Source: Termitomyces sp. T153
Taxonomy: Eukaryota > Basidiomycota > Agaricomycetes > Agaricales > Lyophyllaceae
DNA: 64,000 nucleotides
NCBI GenBank assembly: GCA_018296165.2
Contig: JACKQL020000058.1
Coordinates: 265,297 to 329,296 of the forward strand
Direction: 5' to 3'
Part shown: piece by piece, positions 44,117 through 56,290 of the stretch
Layout of the letters: each line of letters starts with the position of its first letter
How positions within the stretch are numbered: the stretch's first letter is position 1
The notes under the pieces: model-generated
Database searches by the model: none
The model's input: only the letters and a program-made list of their open reading frames with translations
Told to the model about the DNA's origin: nothing
Program-made: the position numbers and the translations under genes

Positions 44117-45058
44117 TTACAACCATCCTTTATGCGAAATGTCAATCTCGACATCAGGAGCACACCAACTCCGAATTCTCTCTTTGTCCTCCTCCAGGAT
44201 TCTCCCATTCAATGAAAACTTTATCAGCTTTCTCCAAGGGATTGATTCAAGATCTTGTAAGGGTTCAACGCTATCCCGAAGGCACAAAGACAGATCAACG
44301 AGAGCCGGGAAATCAAACATGCGAAGAGGTGTATAAATCTCCACTTTTTCAGACTTCAACTCCAACCTCCGCAGGTCAGGCAGCTGCCGAAGTCCACGAT
44401 AAAAACTAGATGGGCGAGGAAGAGTAGTCTCCAAATGGTATGTTGACACTATTCTACCGAGCTCGATCGTCTTACAGTGGACACCGCATGAAAGGATGTA
44501 TACACAATCGTCGAGTGTCATGGCGCATGAGATTGTGATGTTTTCGAGAGACCGCAAGAATGATGGGATGAGGGGAATCCATGAATGAAGCAACTGTATT
44601 TGATAGCCTGTCCATACCAGGCTCCGCAGAGCTACAAGAGCATCGGATCGAAGCACAGAAGAGTTCGTATTCTCCCATTCAATTTCGACATCATCGGGTA
44701 AGCGAATGTTGAGGCTGTTCCAACAGTCGTAGCCCATGATGTGACCGAGCTGAAGGAGGTAACGCGCCAAAGCGCTCAGGCCCTTCTCGTAACTCTGAGG
44801 TGTGATATTACATGCCCAAAAGAAAGCTCTAATGGCGACGGGGTTATGAGAGTCAATGAGGTAAGGAGAGTTTTTCAACCGCATTTCAGGCTGGTTCCAT
44901 GGTGGATAGGGTGATAAGCAGTGATCGTCATGCAGTACGATATCTATAAGCTGGGGCTGCAGGTAAATAACGTAAGAAAAAGATAAGTCCAAGTCACCAA
45001 GTTCAGATTCATCTTTACCAAAGCTAATTCCAAGGACACGGCATGAACAAAAGTCAAA
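44117..45058 (-). CDS. LRR-like protein of F-box-associated family (3' exon), copy B
   Basis: This is the counterpart of 5303-6244. The exon starts after the same acceptor (TTTCGTAG) at 45059, and the frame is intact to the stop. Amino-acid changes are scattered (IRAFFWACNITPQSYEKG against IRVFFWACNTTPQSHEKG). Confidence 0.6.
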   Translation of the reverse strand, partial: FDFCSCRVLGISFGKDESELGDLDLSFSYVIYLQPQLIDIVLHDDHCLSPYPPWNQPEMRLKNSPYLIDSHNPVAIRAFFWACNITPQSYEKGLSALARYLLQLGHIMGYDCWNSLNIRLPDDVEIEWENTNSSVLRSDALVALRSLVWTGYQIQLLHSWIPLIPSFLRSLENITISCAMTLDDCVYILSCGVHCKTIELGRIVSTYHLETTLPRPSSFYRGLRQLPDLRRLELKSEKVEIYTPLRMFDFPALVDLSLCLRDSVEPLQDLESIPWRKLIKFSLNGRILEEDKERIRSWCAPDVEIDISHKGWL

Positions 45059-45651
45059 CTACGAAAAAAGAGCGGCTCACAGACGTCTGAACCCTGAACA
45101 AAGTGCATTCGACATTGAAGATATGTGTACAAGACCGCGGTTGGTTGAATCAGTCTGGTCCATGCGTATCTTTGAGGAAAACAGAATGAGAAAAGAGACC
45201 CTTGAATATATCAGAGCTAACTCGCCGTGGTTCAGCTTCAAGAGCAATGTAAAGAACAACCGTACCAAGTTCATATAGATTTGCAGCACAAGAGTTCCCA
45301 TTTTCAGACAAGGCTGTTGGCACAAGCGGCAATCCGGACTCGACTACAGCGAGGAAAGTTCAACAAAGTACAAGGGACTGATGACTGATGGATGAAAACC
45401 TTCTAGATCCACAACACAGCATTCAGCTTCGCATGCATAATGCAGCGGTGGATGCGATTTTGACTACTGAATACACTATCCTGTAGCGGCAACAAGTGCC
45501 AGTGCCAACGCCCCTTGCTCTCCCTCCCCACTTTATGACACCTCGAGACACATCATGTGACCGGTCGGGGGACGGCTCGGGTTTCCCCGCTACGGAGTTT
45601 GAAGGACTGGCAGTTGCCAGAGCTTCGTCACCTCTGAGAGCAACGGGTCAC

Positions 45652-45654
45652 AGA
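45652..45654. other. Empty MITE insertion site
   Basis: The sequence GGGTCACAGAGTTGTAAC is uninterrupted here, with one AGA where copy A has AGA-MITE-AGA. This defines the element ends and the target duplication exactly. Confidence 0.85.
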
Positions 45655-46785
45655 GTTGTAACGTGTTATGTTCTAATGGGACAGGTAGTCCAACTGGTTC
45701 GTCGAGTGCAATTCCGACGTGTTCCATTTTAGGCAGAACCGTTACAACAATAACTGTGATTTTACACTGTCCAAAACATGTGCCATCGTCCTCGCTTCAG
45801 ACACAGAAATGGAAAAAAATTACTTTCATTGCAATATTAAGACAAAGATAAATCAACAGTACAATACTAGCAGTACAATGCTACTAACAGTACAATATTA
45901 CTTTGACGGCGCATCGTCAAAGACATTCCGGCAGGACCCTGCATCTGGACCCATATTGGGGCTTCGTAAGGCGCACAGGACTTGGTTATGCACGCCTACG
46001 CAAGCAAGAAGAAGGGAAGGGGACTTAAAAGGCATTTTATTCATATCAACAGGGAGCTAAAGACGAGAGTGTCGTGGTAGTATAGTAACAAGGTCTGTTT
46101 AAATTACAATCAACAACAACCCCTACTGTTGAGCGGAGGACTAGCTAAACCGTACTGACGTCATAGGTCTGGACGCGTTACCGTAATCGGAAGGGGGCGC
46201 TGTAAGCCACACCGATATTTGCTATTCTTTGTCTTTTTTCTTGTTTTTTTATTTTATTTTGGCAGTGGACCATGCCAAGCCTTGCCCACACAGTACAACA
46301 ATGCCCAGACCACCTACTAGCTGACCAAACTCCTGAATGATGGCAAAAACATGTGGAAATAGCAGTGGTCGGTGTGCAGACAGAGAACTATGAAAGAGAG
46401 GGGATTTCAAGCCTTTTTGGAAGCAACTACTTACCATGGCTTGAAATTTCCCAGGGAGGAGAGTTCTTAGGCTTACAAACATTCAGTGGCTTCAGGCTTA
46501 ATCATTTTAATTATATTTCAATTGAGCCTTGTTTTCAAGTCTGGCCCGGTCAATTTTTTAGGACGAAATCAATAAAAATCTACTTTACTACCTTCTATGA
46601 AGTGAGTCTGGTGTAAACTAGCCCCGAACACTGAGTTTGTACTGAGTTTGAAAGGGTCCCTTCAACAAAGCCAAACTTACGATTTTGCATTCAACAGTAA
46701 GTATCCGGGAGAAACAATTCGGCCGCGGCCTGCACAAGCATCACTATCAGACAATTATGTATGTATGCAAAGAAAACAGCTTCCA

Positions 46786-48355
46786 CTACGGAAAGTATGC
46801 CTCAATGTTGAGTAACATTCCTTCCAATTCATTTGCACCGTCGTCCAAACCCTCTCCCTCGGGCAAAGTCCTATCCCAACGCCACACTTGTAAATCACAA
46901 AGTGCCGCAAGACCATCCGCCTTGAACTTCTGAGATCTAGACCGAGCCATAGCAAGAAGACCGCCCGACGACTTCTTGCACCACCTCAGGGCCAGGTGTT
47001 CAAGCTGTGGCAGAATCCTTGCGTTACCCTCACTCAAGTTCCGCGTGAGAACATCCGTAAATTTCTCTGTCACCGGAGGCTCCACAGTAAGATACTTGAG
47101 ACTCGACATAGTTTGAGAAGAAAGTATGTCAAGCAATATATCCTCCGCGATCGGATCGCCCGAAATGTCGTAGATGTACTCTTTGAGGCTACATCTGGAT
47201 CTCAACAGCAGTTCTCTAAACACCGATGGAGCAGGACGGTACAGCCAAACTCTCTTTTGCTCGACATGTACAGAGACCAACGAAGGGAGTGTGAGTTTGT
47301 TAAATATTTCTTCGGCAGTTCTCATGGTGACCAGGTGGAGTTTGGGAATAAGGAAGGGTGACAGGCGCTTCGGGGGTCGGACGTCTTTCTGGAAATTGAA
47401 GGAGATGAGCGTTATAGCATGAGTATGGGTCGATGAAATGAAGGTCGACGAGGTTCTGAAGCTGAGGTAGAACTTCGAAAAGTGATGCAATCATCATCGT
47501 TACTTCGATCGACGTAAGGCGAGACCACGGAATCTTCTTTAGGTTCGATTCCAAATAATCAATCTCCCAATAACCACGAGTCAATGACTGAGAGGAGTGA
47601 AATGCGTCCCAGACTTCTTCTAATGGTGGGAGCTTTCCGTAGGGAAGGTCTATGGAGTAGCGGCTTGACAAGACAGCAGTTTCGAGTATCGGAAGGCTGC
47701 CTGGCTTGAGCCCTGACAACACCTCAGGAATGCGTCTCGCGAACTTAAAATCGACCGCCTTCCAACGATGCGAATGCGCCATAAGGATAGTCATAACCTC
47801 CGACGAGAACGGGTTCGAAACCGGATTATAAGTATTGATCATATGCCCCTCAAACCCATGGATAGACTCAACGAATACAATGCTAAGAGGCGCGTCGCCA
47901 GACCGCTCGAGCCAAGCTTCGAGCAGGTGCATATTCGGCTGTCTGCGAGTGCAGTGAATGGCAATCGAGGACCAGAGAAGAGGCGTCGACAGCGCAATGG
48001 CTCTCCATAACATACAAACCTGCACTAGAATTGCAGGGTCTAGAGATGTGTCTGGAGCAAGGGTTCTTCTTCGAATTCTGTTGGTGATGGGAGGTCCCCT
48101 TGGATTCCAGTGGTTTCGATCTTCATCGAGACAGCCGAAGATCTCAAATAAGATCTCGACGGGGAGACGGAAAATTGGGGCGGAATAGGCGGTGTCTGGA
48201 GCAGCTTGCCCGAAGATCTTGGGAACGGCCAGAGACTCTTGGATTGATGATACGATAGACTTGATGATTGCGAGATATCGTGAGACCTGCAGTAGATAAA
48301 TGAGGCATGAATAGAATAAGTAAAAGCGAAAACATACATTGCTGCCAGTGTCCAT
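46786..48355 (-). pseudogene. F-box/LRR protein gene, copy B, broken by a 7-nt insertion
   Basis: The gene is organised like 8187-9757: exon 1 encodes MDTGSN, a short in-frame intron follows, and the F-box reads FRLPVEILFEIFGCLDED. At the codon where copy A has eight extra bases, this copy has seven different ones (GGAATAA at about 47345-47351). The frame leaves VTLP for a short wrong tail and resumes as PKLHLVTMRTAEEIF in another frame. Otherwise the two copies are highly similar. Confidence 0.75.
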
Positions 48356-48592
48356 GATAAACTTATGGTACGTAGACGAATCTAGCGGAAGCTGGAGAAA
48401 GTGTTATTTGTCGAATGCATTTATTCATGGCGACCAGCCCCATCTTATTGCAGAAAGAGAGTCCGACAAGCGCCCTTGTACTTTCTACAACGAATGTGTG
48501 GACCTTGTTCCCAAATTTGTTGACATAGTACCTAATAAGGACCTCGTTAACGCTGGTAATCGTTGAAAAACAACGGTTGCCATAGGCAACAT

Positions 48593-48605
48593 GGGCTGCT
48601 ATTGA
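48593..48605 (+). other. Target-site duplication, left (GGGCTGCTATTGA)
   Basis: The 13 bp recur at 59370-59382. In copy A they occur once at this position (9995-10007), directly joined to the 458-bp unit. They therefore bound an insertion of about 10.76 kb. Confidence 0.85.
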
Positions 48606-49004
48606 ATGAATGAATGTATTCTGTTTATACCGCCGGCAAGCCACTATACAGGGCTAAGAGGCGGGGGTAGAGTAACTAGTGTACGACTCTACACCGGTAG
48701 TAAGTAATGATGTCGGTTGTGTTTGTGTGCTTTTATCCTATTGTTGGGTATTGGAACTTTCATCGCAGAGTTTAACGTGGCATTTGTGGTGTGCAAGGTG
48801 ACGTCGCGGCAGTGTCTAGGGGGAACAAGGGGGTGTGTATCTGTGTGATTAGTTCGGATTCATCTGTCGTGGGAGTTGCGGATTCCTGTGTTCTCCCTGA
48901 GTCTTCACGGACGCGGGTTGTCGTGACCTCCCGTGGTGTGTATCTCCTCGTCTCGCCCTCATTGTAGCATTTGTGGTACCATCTTCGTCTGCCTTGCTTC
49001 CTCC

Positions 49005-52000
49005 TCACTCCCTTGTCTCCTCTCGCCTGCCCTCCTCGTCATCCTCTTCCACTAGACCAAAGTCTGCCTCCCTGTCCCCTTCCATCCTCCTCCACCACCT
49101 CTCCTCTTCCTCGTCATTTTCGTTGTCTTCTTCTTCCGGTGTCGTTTTCTGTTCTCGTCTTTTGCCTGTCTTGGTGAAGGCTCCCAACTTCGCCAGGAAC
49201 TTGGCCGTTGCCTCCAATCCTTTCTTCATGCCTAGAAGGATCCCAAGTTCCATCTGTTCATCGGCTTCCCGGAGTATGTGTCGGTGTTCGTCATAGTTCG
49301 TACATGTTTGTAATATGTGTTCCCTGGTTTGGAGCCCTCCTCCGCATGTGCAGCCTGTGTGTTCATCAGGTACGAATCTCGCGTAGTACTCACCTAAAAA
49401 TGCATGTTTCGTTCTGCACTGCGTGAGTCTGCTGAAAACTTCCCTCGGTGTGTGCGTTACATGTTCCCTCGGCTTCCACCTTGGAGGGAGTCTGTTAGCT
49501 ATTGCGAATCCTCCTGCCGGTGGTGTCTTCTGCCATTCCTCTCCCCATTTCTCGAGTGCTCTTTCCTTCACTCCTCTTTTGGCGTTTGTGAGTGTGGTGT
49601 GGTCTTGTGCTCTCAATTCCGTTCCTGCTTTGGCCTCCGCATCTGCTCTTTCGTTCCCTTTGATGTCTTTGTGTCCTGGACACCATTTGATGCTGAACGT
49701 GTGTTCGTCGTTTTCCTCTAGGAACTTGTCAATTGTGTGTGTTATGTTGAACATCTGGAGTTGGCCCAGTGCTGGTTTCGGTTCATATGCCAACGTTACT
49801 GCGGCCGTGTTGTCAGCATAAACATGTATATGTTTTACTTGCCTGTGCCTCTTTGCATATTCGGTGGCCAATGTGGTTGCCTTCTCTAGGCCCGTTAGTT
49901 CAGCATTGTATACTTTGGCTTTGTGTCCCATGCACCCTCTGACTGTAAAGACTTCTTGTCCTTTGTGGTATCCTACTACTCCCCACCCCATGGACTCCGG
50001 TTGTCCTGCTATTCCTTCGCGTTTGGAGCCATCCAAGTAAACAATGACCTGCGTGTTGTCTCTTTCTAGCCTTCTTATTCTTCCGTTGTGTCTCTTTGCT
50101 TCCTCGTTCTTTTTAACCTTCTTGGGGGCTCCTGTAATTGTTAGCTGAGGACCTTGGTCTTTCGCAGTCCTCCTCCAAGGGGGTGAGATAAACGGGTCAA
50201 TGTTCTCTCCTGCCAGTGGACAGTACGTCATCCTCGATATCCTCTCTAGCTGTGTGAGTTTCATGTTTTTCCCCCCGCGTGTCTTTTTCCTAGATGGAAG
50301 TGGTGGGGGGTTGGCTATCTCCTTGTTGCATCTCCATACCTCTGGCATGCGTTCAACCACTGGGTTGGTGTGTTTTAGCCTGTGAAGCCTGTTTGCGTAT
50401 CCTTCTGTCAGTATGTCGAGTGTTAGTTCAATCGGTGGTATTGCCATTTCCACTTCAAGTGCCTTGGTTGGCATGGTCCGGAATGCTCCAGCCATGTGCC
50501 TCAGAGCTTCGTTCTGTACCTTTGTTAGCTTTTCCACATGCGTCTTCTTCCCTGCCCACCACACTGGGCAAGTGTATGTCATTATCGGTGCTACGCACGC
50601 TCTATACAACATTCTCAGTTGGGTTTGGCTGAGTCCACATATTGTGTTGGCCAGTATGCGTGCGCCCATTGTTGCCACCTTAGCTTTCTGTGCCATTTTC
50701 TTCACGTGTTGGTTGAATGTCAGTTTCCTGTCAATGTGTAAGCCTAAGATCCTAATTGTATCTCCTGCCTTGATTGTCGCTTCTGTGTCATCTGGCATGG
50801 GTAGTTTGATCGTGGGTGAATACCCACGATCTTGTTTCCAGGAGTGGTGCATTAGGTCCGATTTCTCTGGTGCTGTAGAAAGTCCAACCCTGGTGAGCCA
50901 CCTGTTGACAAATATGAATTTGTTTCTCAATATATTCTGACGTTAGTGTCCAGTGATGATGATGAGACTTTGAGCGTGCCATCATCTATGTACATGTGGA
51001 GCGTGGTGTCTGTCAGTGCGCTTTTCCTTGGTATTGGTCTACCTGTTTCCGTGGCTGTTGTCTGTCTCGCTTCCATTAGTTTCAGGATTTCACTGCCATA
51101 TACTATTGACAGTATTGGGGAGACTGGTGATCCTTGTGGTATGCTGTTCTTGACTGGTTTCATCCTGCTCCTAATCCCATCCAGGCATACCGCTGCCTGT
51201 CTGTCACTGAGAAATGATGCTACCCATCTGACTAGTTGTACTGGTATACCCTTCCTCCTCATCTCGCGGAGCAAATGCTTGTGGTTAACATTGTCAAAGT
51301 AGCCTGAAATGTCAAACGTGAGTACCAACATTACTCTCCCAAAGTTCCTTGCTGCCTGAATGTCTTCTATGTGTGCCATTAGCTCATCATGAGTTGAGCT
51401 GCATGGTCAACCCCCAAATTGGGTAGGTGGTACTAAATCACCCTTGCCAACCATGTAACTCAATCTCCTCGCTATGATTCCCTCTAGGACCTTGCCCATG
51501 CATTTGAGTAGCTGTATTAGCCTGTATGCTCTGGGTTCCGAGTAATCCGGTTTGTTTGGTTTCCTGAGTGCAACTGCAACAGCTTTGCGCCATGGCCGGG
51601 GGTGGTGACCTGTCTCAATGCAGTGGTGCATTAGTGCAAAAATTGTTTCACTTTCCATCTCCCATGCCCACTGGACCATATTGAATGGTTGTTGGCTGAT
51701 TCCTGGTGCCTTTTTGATGCTGTGTCTGTAAATTGCCTCCCTGACCTCCTCTTGTGTTATCTGCACATGTACCATGTCATGATCGAGGGCTTGCATCAGG
51801 TCCGGTTCCTCATTTTCTGTTAATGTCGGTGGGGGTTTGAATAGTGCTGTGCAGAGTGCATCGCATTTGTCTTCATGTTTGATGGCTGTTCTGCCATCAG
51901 TCGTCCTGATGGCAGGTGATGGGTAGTTCCTTGTGCCTTTTGACCATCCTCTCAACCCCCACATCTTCTCGGGTGTCGCTTCCTCGAGTGTCTCGTTGAT

Positions 52001-53149
52001 CCATTTAGACTTTTTGTGTTTGTATAATCTTTTGAAGTAGTTAGTCATCTTACAAATTTCACGGTGTATCTCGGGGTTTTGTGAGCCCCACTGTGCCTTA
52101 AATGCGCATTGGTTCTCTTGGAGTGCCATCCTCCTGTCATTTGCTCTTGTTAGCGCTTCTGACCACCATGGTCTCACCTTGTCTGAGGGTTTCCTTTCTT
52201 TTGCTGTAGTTGCCATTGCGCACTTCATCGCCTCTGTGATAAGCTCAACATCTAGGTCTAATTCTTCTGGGGTGCGGTTAGCTTCTAGGTTTCGTAGTGA
52301 CTCCCACCTCTCTGCATGCTTTCCCATCTCCTGATCAAATACGTCTTGCCAGTTGGATGGTTTTGTGTCCTTGAAGTTGTATCTTGTGCCTGTTGGGTTC
52401 TGCACCTCTGTCGCTCCATGGTCTATCACCCACCGGAGGGCAAAGTGGTCCAATCTGCAGGCTAGGCTCAGGTCAATCGTCCATTCTTTTGTGGTGTCTA
52501 GGACGATGGCATTGGCATTTGCCCATGTTAGGTCTATTACTGATGTGGCCCCTCTCCTATGGTGTTCGTGGTATGTACATACCCCTTTTTCATTAAGGAT
52601 GGTGAAATCGTTCTCCTGGAGCCAGTCTACCAGGTTTTGTGTCTTGTTCAATGGGTCTTGGTCCCCTTTGCTCCATAAGGGGTGATGTTGGTTCCAGTCC
52701 CCGCTGATGATTACAGGCCTGTTGTGTGGGAGTCTGATCTCCTGTAACCGGTCTGAGGCGTCTCTCATTTGTTGCCCTTCCCATGGCTTTGGCTGATTGT
52801 ATATGTTCATTACTGTGACTGTGGGGAAGTTAGCTTGAGAAATGTCCAACACCTGCATGTCGAGATCCTCTGCTATGTCTGACCATAGTGTCACCCTGAA
52901 GTCATGTCTTCTTTTTGTGTATGCCATCACTCATGGCCTCCTATCGCTTGGTATGTTCATTGTCGGGGGGATAGGTATCCAGGCTCCTAGGGCTGCTGGC
53001 CCTCTTTGCCCGTTTCCGATTTCTCCCCACCATGGTTCTGTCACCAGTATAATGTCAAATTTGTCTACAAATGTGTTCAGCATAGTGTGGCACATCATGT
53101 TGCTTCAATTGGTGTTCAGTTGTGCTATACAGATAGGTTTGGTCCTCAT
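49005..53149 (-). pseudogene. LINE ORF2 (endonuclease-RT-RNase H)
   Basis: The endonuclease has LNTN, TEPWW and SGDWNQHHPLW. The RT has VLTFDISGYFDNVNH, IPQGSPVSPILS and MYIDDGTLKVSS. RNase H has VIVYLDGSKREG, YNAELTGLEKA, IHVYADNTAAV and GNERADAEAK. A C-terminal CTCGG..REHILQTC knuckle follows. The start ATG at 53149 overlaps the ORF1 stop as ATGA. Three in-frame TGA codons (about 53105, 52931, 51407) replace expected Arg (CGA). One frameshift lies in an AT run near 50930. All catalytic motifs are otherwise conserved, so decay is recent. Confidence 0.9.
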
Positions 53150-54969
53150 CGTGATGGTACATTACTGTGTGTTAAACTTTGTGTGATTTCCTGGCCCTCC
53201 ATCTCATCCGCCCATGACTCCTGCCCTCCGTTTGGCTCATTCAGCAGGTTTTCCAGTGCCATGAACCTGTTTGACTTTCTGGTGTTTGTTGCAGTGGTGT
53301 TTGTCTTCTTGATGGTGTTAGTCACATTTCTATTTGTTGCAGTGGTTACTTCTTTTGTTGGGCTCATCTGTTCATTGTCCCTCTTGTCGATCCTCCTCCT
53401 ACTTCCTTTCTTCTTCCTTGTCACCATCCCTCCCTCCATGCCTCCCCTCTCCTTCTCCCTTGCTATCATCTGGTATCTTTTCCTCTCAGGGCAGTTCCTC
53501 TCTGTTGCCAGGTGTTTGCCTCCACAGTTTGTGCATTTTGTGGTCGTCTTTGTCTGTCATCAGGTTCCTTCTATTTCCTTGCTCTCATCTAGCACACGCA
53601 GGTTTTCCTCTTGACGATGTTCTGCCTCACTGTGCTCCCCTGCACACATCCAACACCTTTCTCCGCCTTTGCACTGTGAAGCGTGGTGGCCAAAGGACCA
53701 GCATTTGCTACATTGTAGGACAGGTGGTCTGTCCGCATGATGAACTACCTCGCAGAATGTTGAGTACATTGCTATGTACTTCCCTGCCAGAATGGTCTTT
53801 GCATCCTCTTCCTTTGCAAATTCCAGTACTACCAAGGAGTAGTCCTTGAGTCTCAGATCTGCTTCGGTTCTTAACCACCTGGGATTACCTATCAGCTTAA
53901 CTTTTGACAGAATCAGGTTGAATCTTTTGATTTCTTCCATAAGGTCTCCGGGGGTGTTCAGGTCACCTTCACCATTTCTCCCAGTCCACATGCCATTGAT
54001 TCTGACTTTGTATTGTCTGTCATCTGTGATCATCTTGATGGTGTGGGCTGGCACCCCGAGGATATCAATGAACTCTTCCATGTGTTGTTTCAGCTCTTTG
54101 CCCTTTTGGTCCTCTCGGAGCATGATGACTAGGTTCTGGTTGTAGTTGTAGTGCGCTGACGCAACACACAGGTGTCTGGCTTTATCCAAGTGGGCAAGGC
54201 GGTTGTTAATGAGGTTTACGAGCCTATGGGGGTTGAGTTGGTTGGTGTCAAATTTTTCTCCGCGCAGGATGACAATTAGGCGTGCTGGGTGGTATTGGTC
54301 TTTGGGTGAGCGGGGCATGGTTTTCTGGCATTGAGCTGTGTCTCTGGTTTGGGGCCTGCTGGCTTTAGTGGGCTTATATACGGGTCCCATGGCGTAAACC
54401 GTCTGTGCCCCTTGAACCTCTGGTAGTCTATTCTCCCTATCTGTCATCTGTCTCGCCTCCTGGCATGCCACCAGTGCGTTAACCGCCTTGGCAAGATCTT
54501 TGACTGTTGAACGTAACTCCGCAGTTTCCTGCAAAGCACGAGCGGAATCAGCATTGTCCTCTTTGTGGTGTTTCTCACCTGCTACAATGATTTCGGGCAT
54601 TAGCTTCTTCACGACTGTGTACGCAATTTCCGTTACTCGTTTCCCCCAGATGTGGTGGTCAGAGAACTTTTGCAGTTCCCTGCTCAGGTTTTCGAGTTGA
54701 TTCACAACTATTGCCTCTGCCTCTGCCGCTATGGGTGTTTCCACTTCCATTTCCATCTGGGTGTCTGTTGGCGTTTCCAGGCGTCTCGTCAGTCTCGTTG
54801 GCATCCTCAGGTTGAATTCTTCTGGGTGGTCAAAGACGTCCCTTTCTCCCTGTTTGCGTCTACCCAAGACTGACCTCGCTGGCAAAAGGGGTATATAGAG
54901 CCCCCTGTCCTTTCCTGGGGGGTCATTTGGCCCCCTTCCTGGTTGTTTTATTACGCTCCCGCTGTACAT
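53146..54969 (-). pseudogene. LINE ORF1 (gag-like, zinc knuckles)
   Basis: The N-terminal half is polar and coiled-coil prone. The middle reads as an RNA-binding-like domain (LRLKDYSLVVLEFAKEEDAK). Zinc knuckles follow: CSKCWSFGHHASQC, CWMCAGEHSEAEH and, past two adjacent TGA codons (53557-53562), CTNCGGKHLATERNC. The two TGA again sit where CGA (Arg) fits. With them the full ORF1 would be about 607 residues, ending at the ATGA overlap with ORF2. Confidence 0.85.
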
Positions 54970-55222
54970 CTTGTACTGCGAGGTCTATCCTCTCCCTTTT
55001 TGACCGTGGGAATTTTGCAGTCGGGTGGTGGCGGCGGATCAAGAGCGTCTATGTTGGTTCACGACTGACTGTGAATAGGAGAATGTGAGTGAGGAGAAGA
55101 GGTGGAGTTGGAGTTCCTTTTGGTTTGAAGCATGACTTAGACAGTCCTGTGTGATTGCGAGCAAATAGAATCTATTTGGTCGCCCTTGCTCTCTCGCACG
55201 GATCCTGAGAGGGAAACCGCAC

Positions 55223-56290
55223 TCAAGCCACAGGAGCAAACAGAAGAGACGGAGGCTCGAAATTGATCACGTGAGGAGCGGCCAAGTGGAGACGTGCAGA
55301 AAGACCCAGAATTTGCTCCCACGGTACGTCAATATACAGCTTGTAGGCATCGCTGCGCCAACGTCCGAGGAGCTGAATCTCATGGTCAGCATAACCTACT
55401 GCAGCAGCAGCCGTGGCCGCACCCCGGCGGAAGCTGTGGCCTGAGAACCCTGATGGATCAAAACTGCACTCCAAGAGGCACTGCTTGAGTGTCGACACGA
55501 AGACGTCGCGTGTGAGGGGAGAGCCGTTGGGGTTTGCAAATAGGGGGGAATTGTGTGGTTTGGGGTCGACAGTGAACATGGTGTGGAGTGCTGAGACAGG
55601 ACAGGTGAAGGAGCCGGTGGGGGCCTTGGCAAGCAGGATGGAAGTGCCTCTATGGAACAGGTCTGTTTTGGAGGTGGGGAGGTCAATTCTGACATGTGAG
55701 GGGGAATCCAAGGAGGGGAGGAATGTGATGCATCCTCGTGTAAGGTGGGATGCAGGGCTGAACTTCTCACCATGCCCAAGGGTGAAGTTGCCGCAGCAAA
55801 GGAATCCAGCCCAGGCAGACTTACATGCTGCATCGAAGGATGCTTGGAAGGGTTTAGAGACGTCACCGGTGGCACATGAGAGCTTCTGGAGAATGTTGAG
55901 GGTGATAGGCCGTTTGGGGTTGCGCTCATGCTCCCCGTGATAGTGCTTGATACCCCTGATAACTCTGCAGACTGTCTCAGACTCACATGCACCAAAGGGG
56001 AGTCCTTCATCAATGTGGAGGGAACGAACGGCGGCGAGGTAGCCTTTAATGGTCTTGGGCTGCAGCGCACGGTCCCCAAGGGAGCAGACCCATTCCACAA
56101 TGGCTTGATCAGTGGCTGGGAGATAGCGGCCTGGCTCGTTGAGGACACTGGGGTTGAGGCGGCAAAAATCAATAAAGGACTTCTGGCCAGTGGAGTAATT
56201 CTTTCTAGTGCTGGAGGCCAGTCTGTGCCATGGGTAGAATGCTGCTCGAGGTGAGAGGTTAGCGTGCGCATCGTACCAATGAGGTGGAAT
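55223..56290 (-). pseudogene. Tyrosine recombinase of the YR retrotransposon
   Basis: The frame is open from about 56290 (STRKNYSTGQKSFIDFCRLN) to 55223. Core residues are visible in FSGHSFRRGAA (HxxR), LLGRWRSDAYKLYID (Trp at the His/Trp position and the nucleophile Tyr). The box I region reads AGFLCCGNFTLG, where related recombinases have FLRCGEF, so the catalytic Arg seems replaced by Cys (CGC to TGC). It overlaps the RT frame by several hundred bases in a different frame. Confidence 0.82.

Larger units (their letters stand above)
48606..55040 (-). mobile_element. Tad/I-like LINE with endonuclease, RT and RNase H
   Basis: On the minus strand the order is ORF1 (zinc knuckles), ORF2 (APE endonuclease, reverse transcriptase, RNase H, CCHC) and a 3' UTR ending in about three CATT units against the target duplication at 48605. 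The 5' end is not fixed: the LINE's upstream sequence meets the YR retrotransposon somewhere near 55040. Stops and one frameshift make it inactive. Confidence 0.92.

Noticed and set aside
49423..49821. Plus-strand frames of 105-132 codons over the LINE
   Set aside because: They are antisense to the RNase H and C-terminal region of ORF2, whose motifs are clear.
53334..53849. Plus-strand frames rich in Leu and Ser (171-202 codons) at 53006-53849
   Set aside because: They are antisense to LINE ORF1 and look hydrophobic only because the sense strand is Lys/Arg rich.
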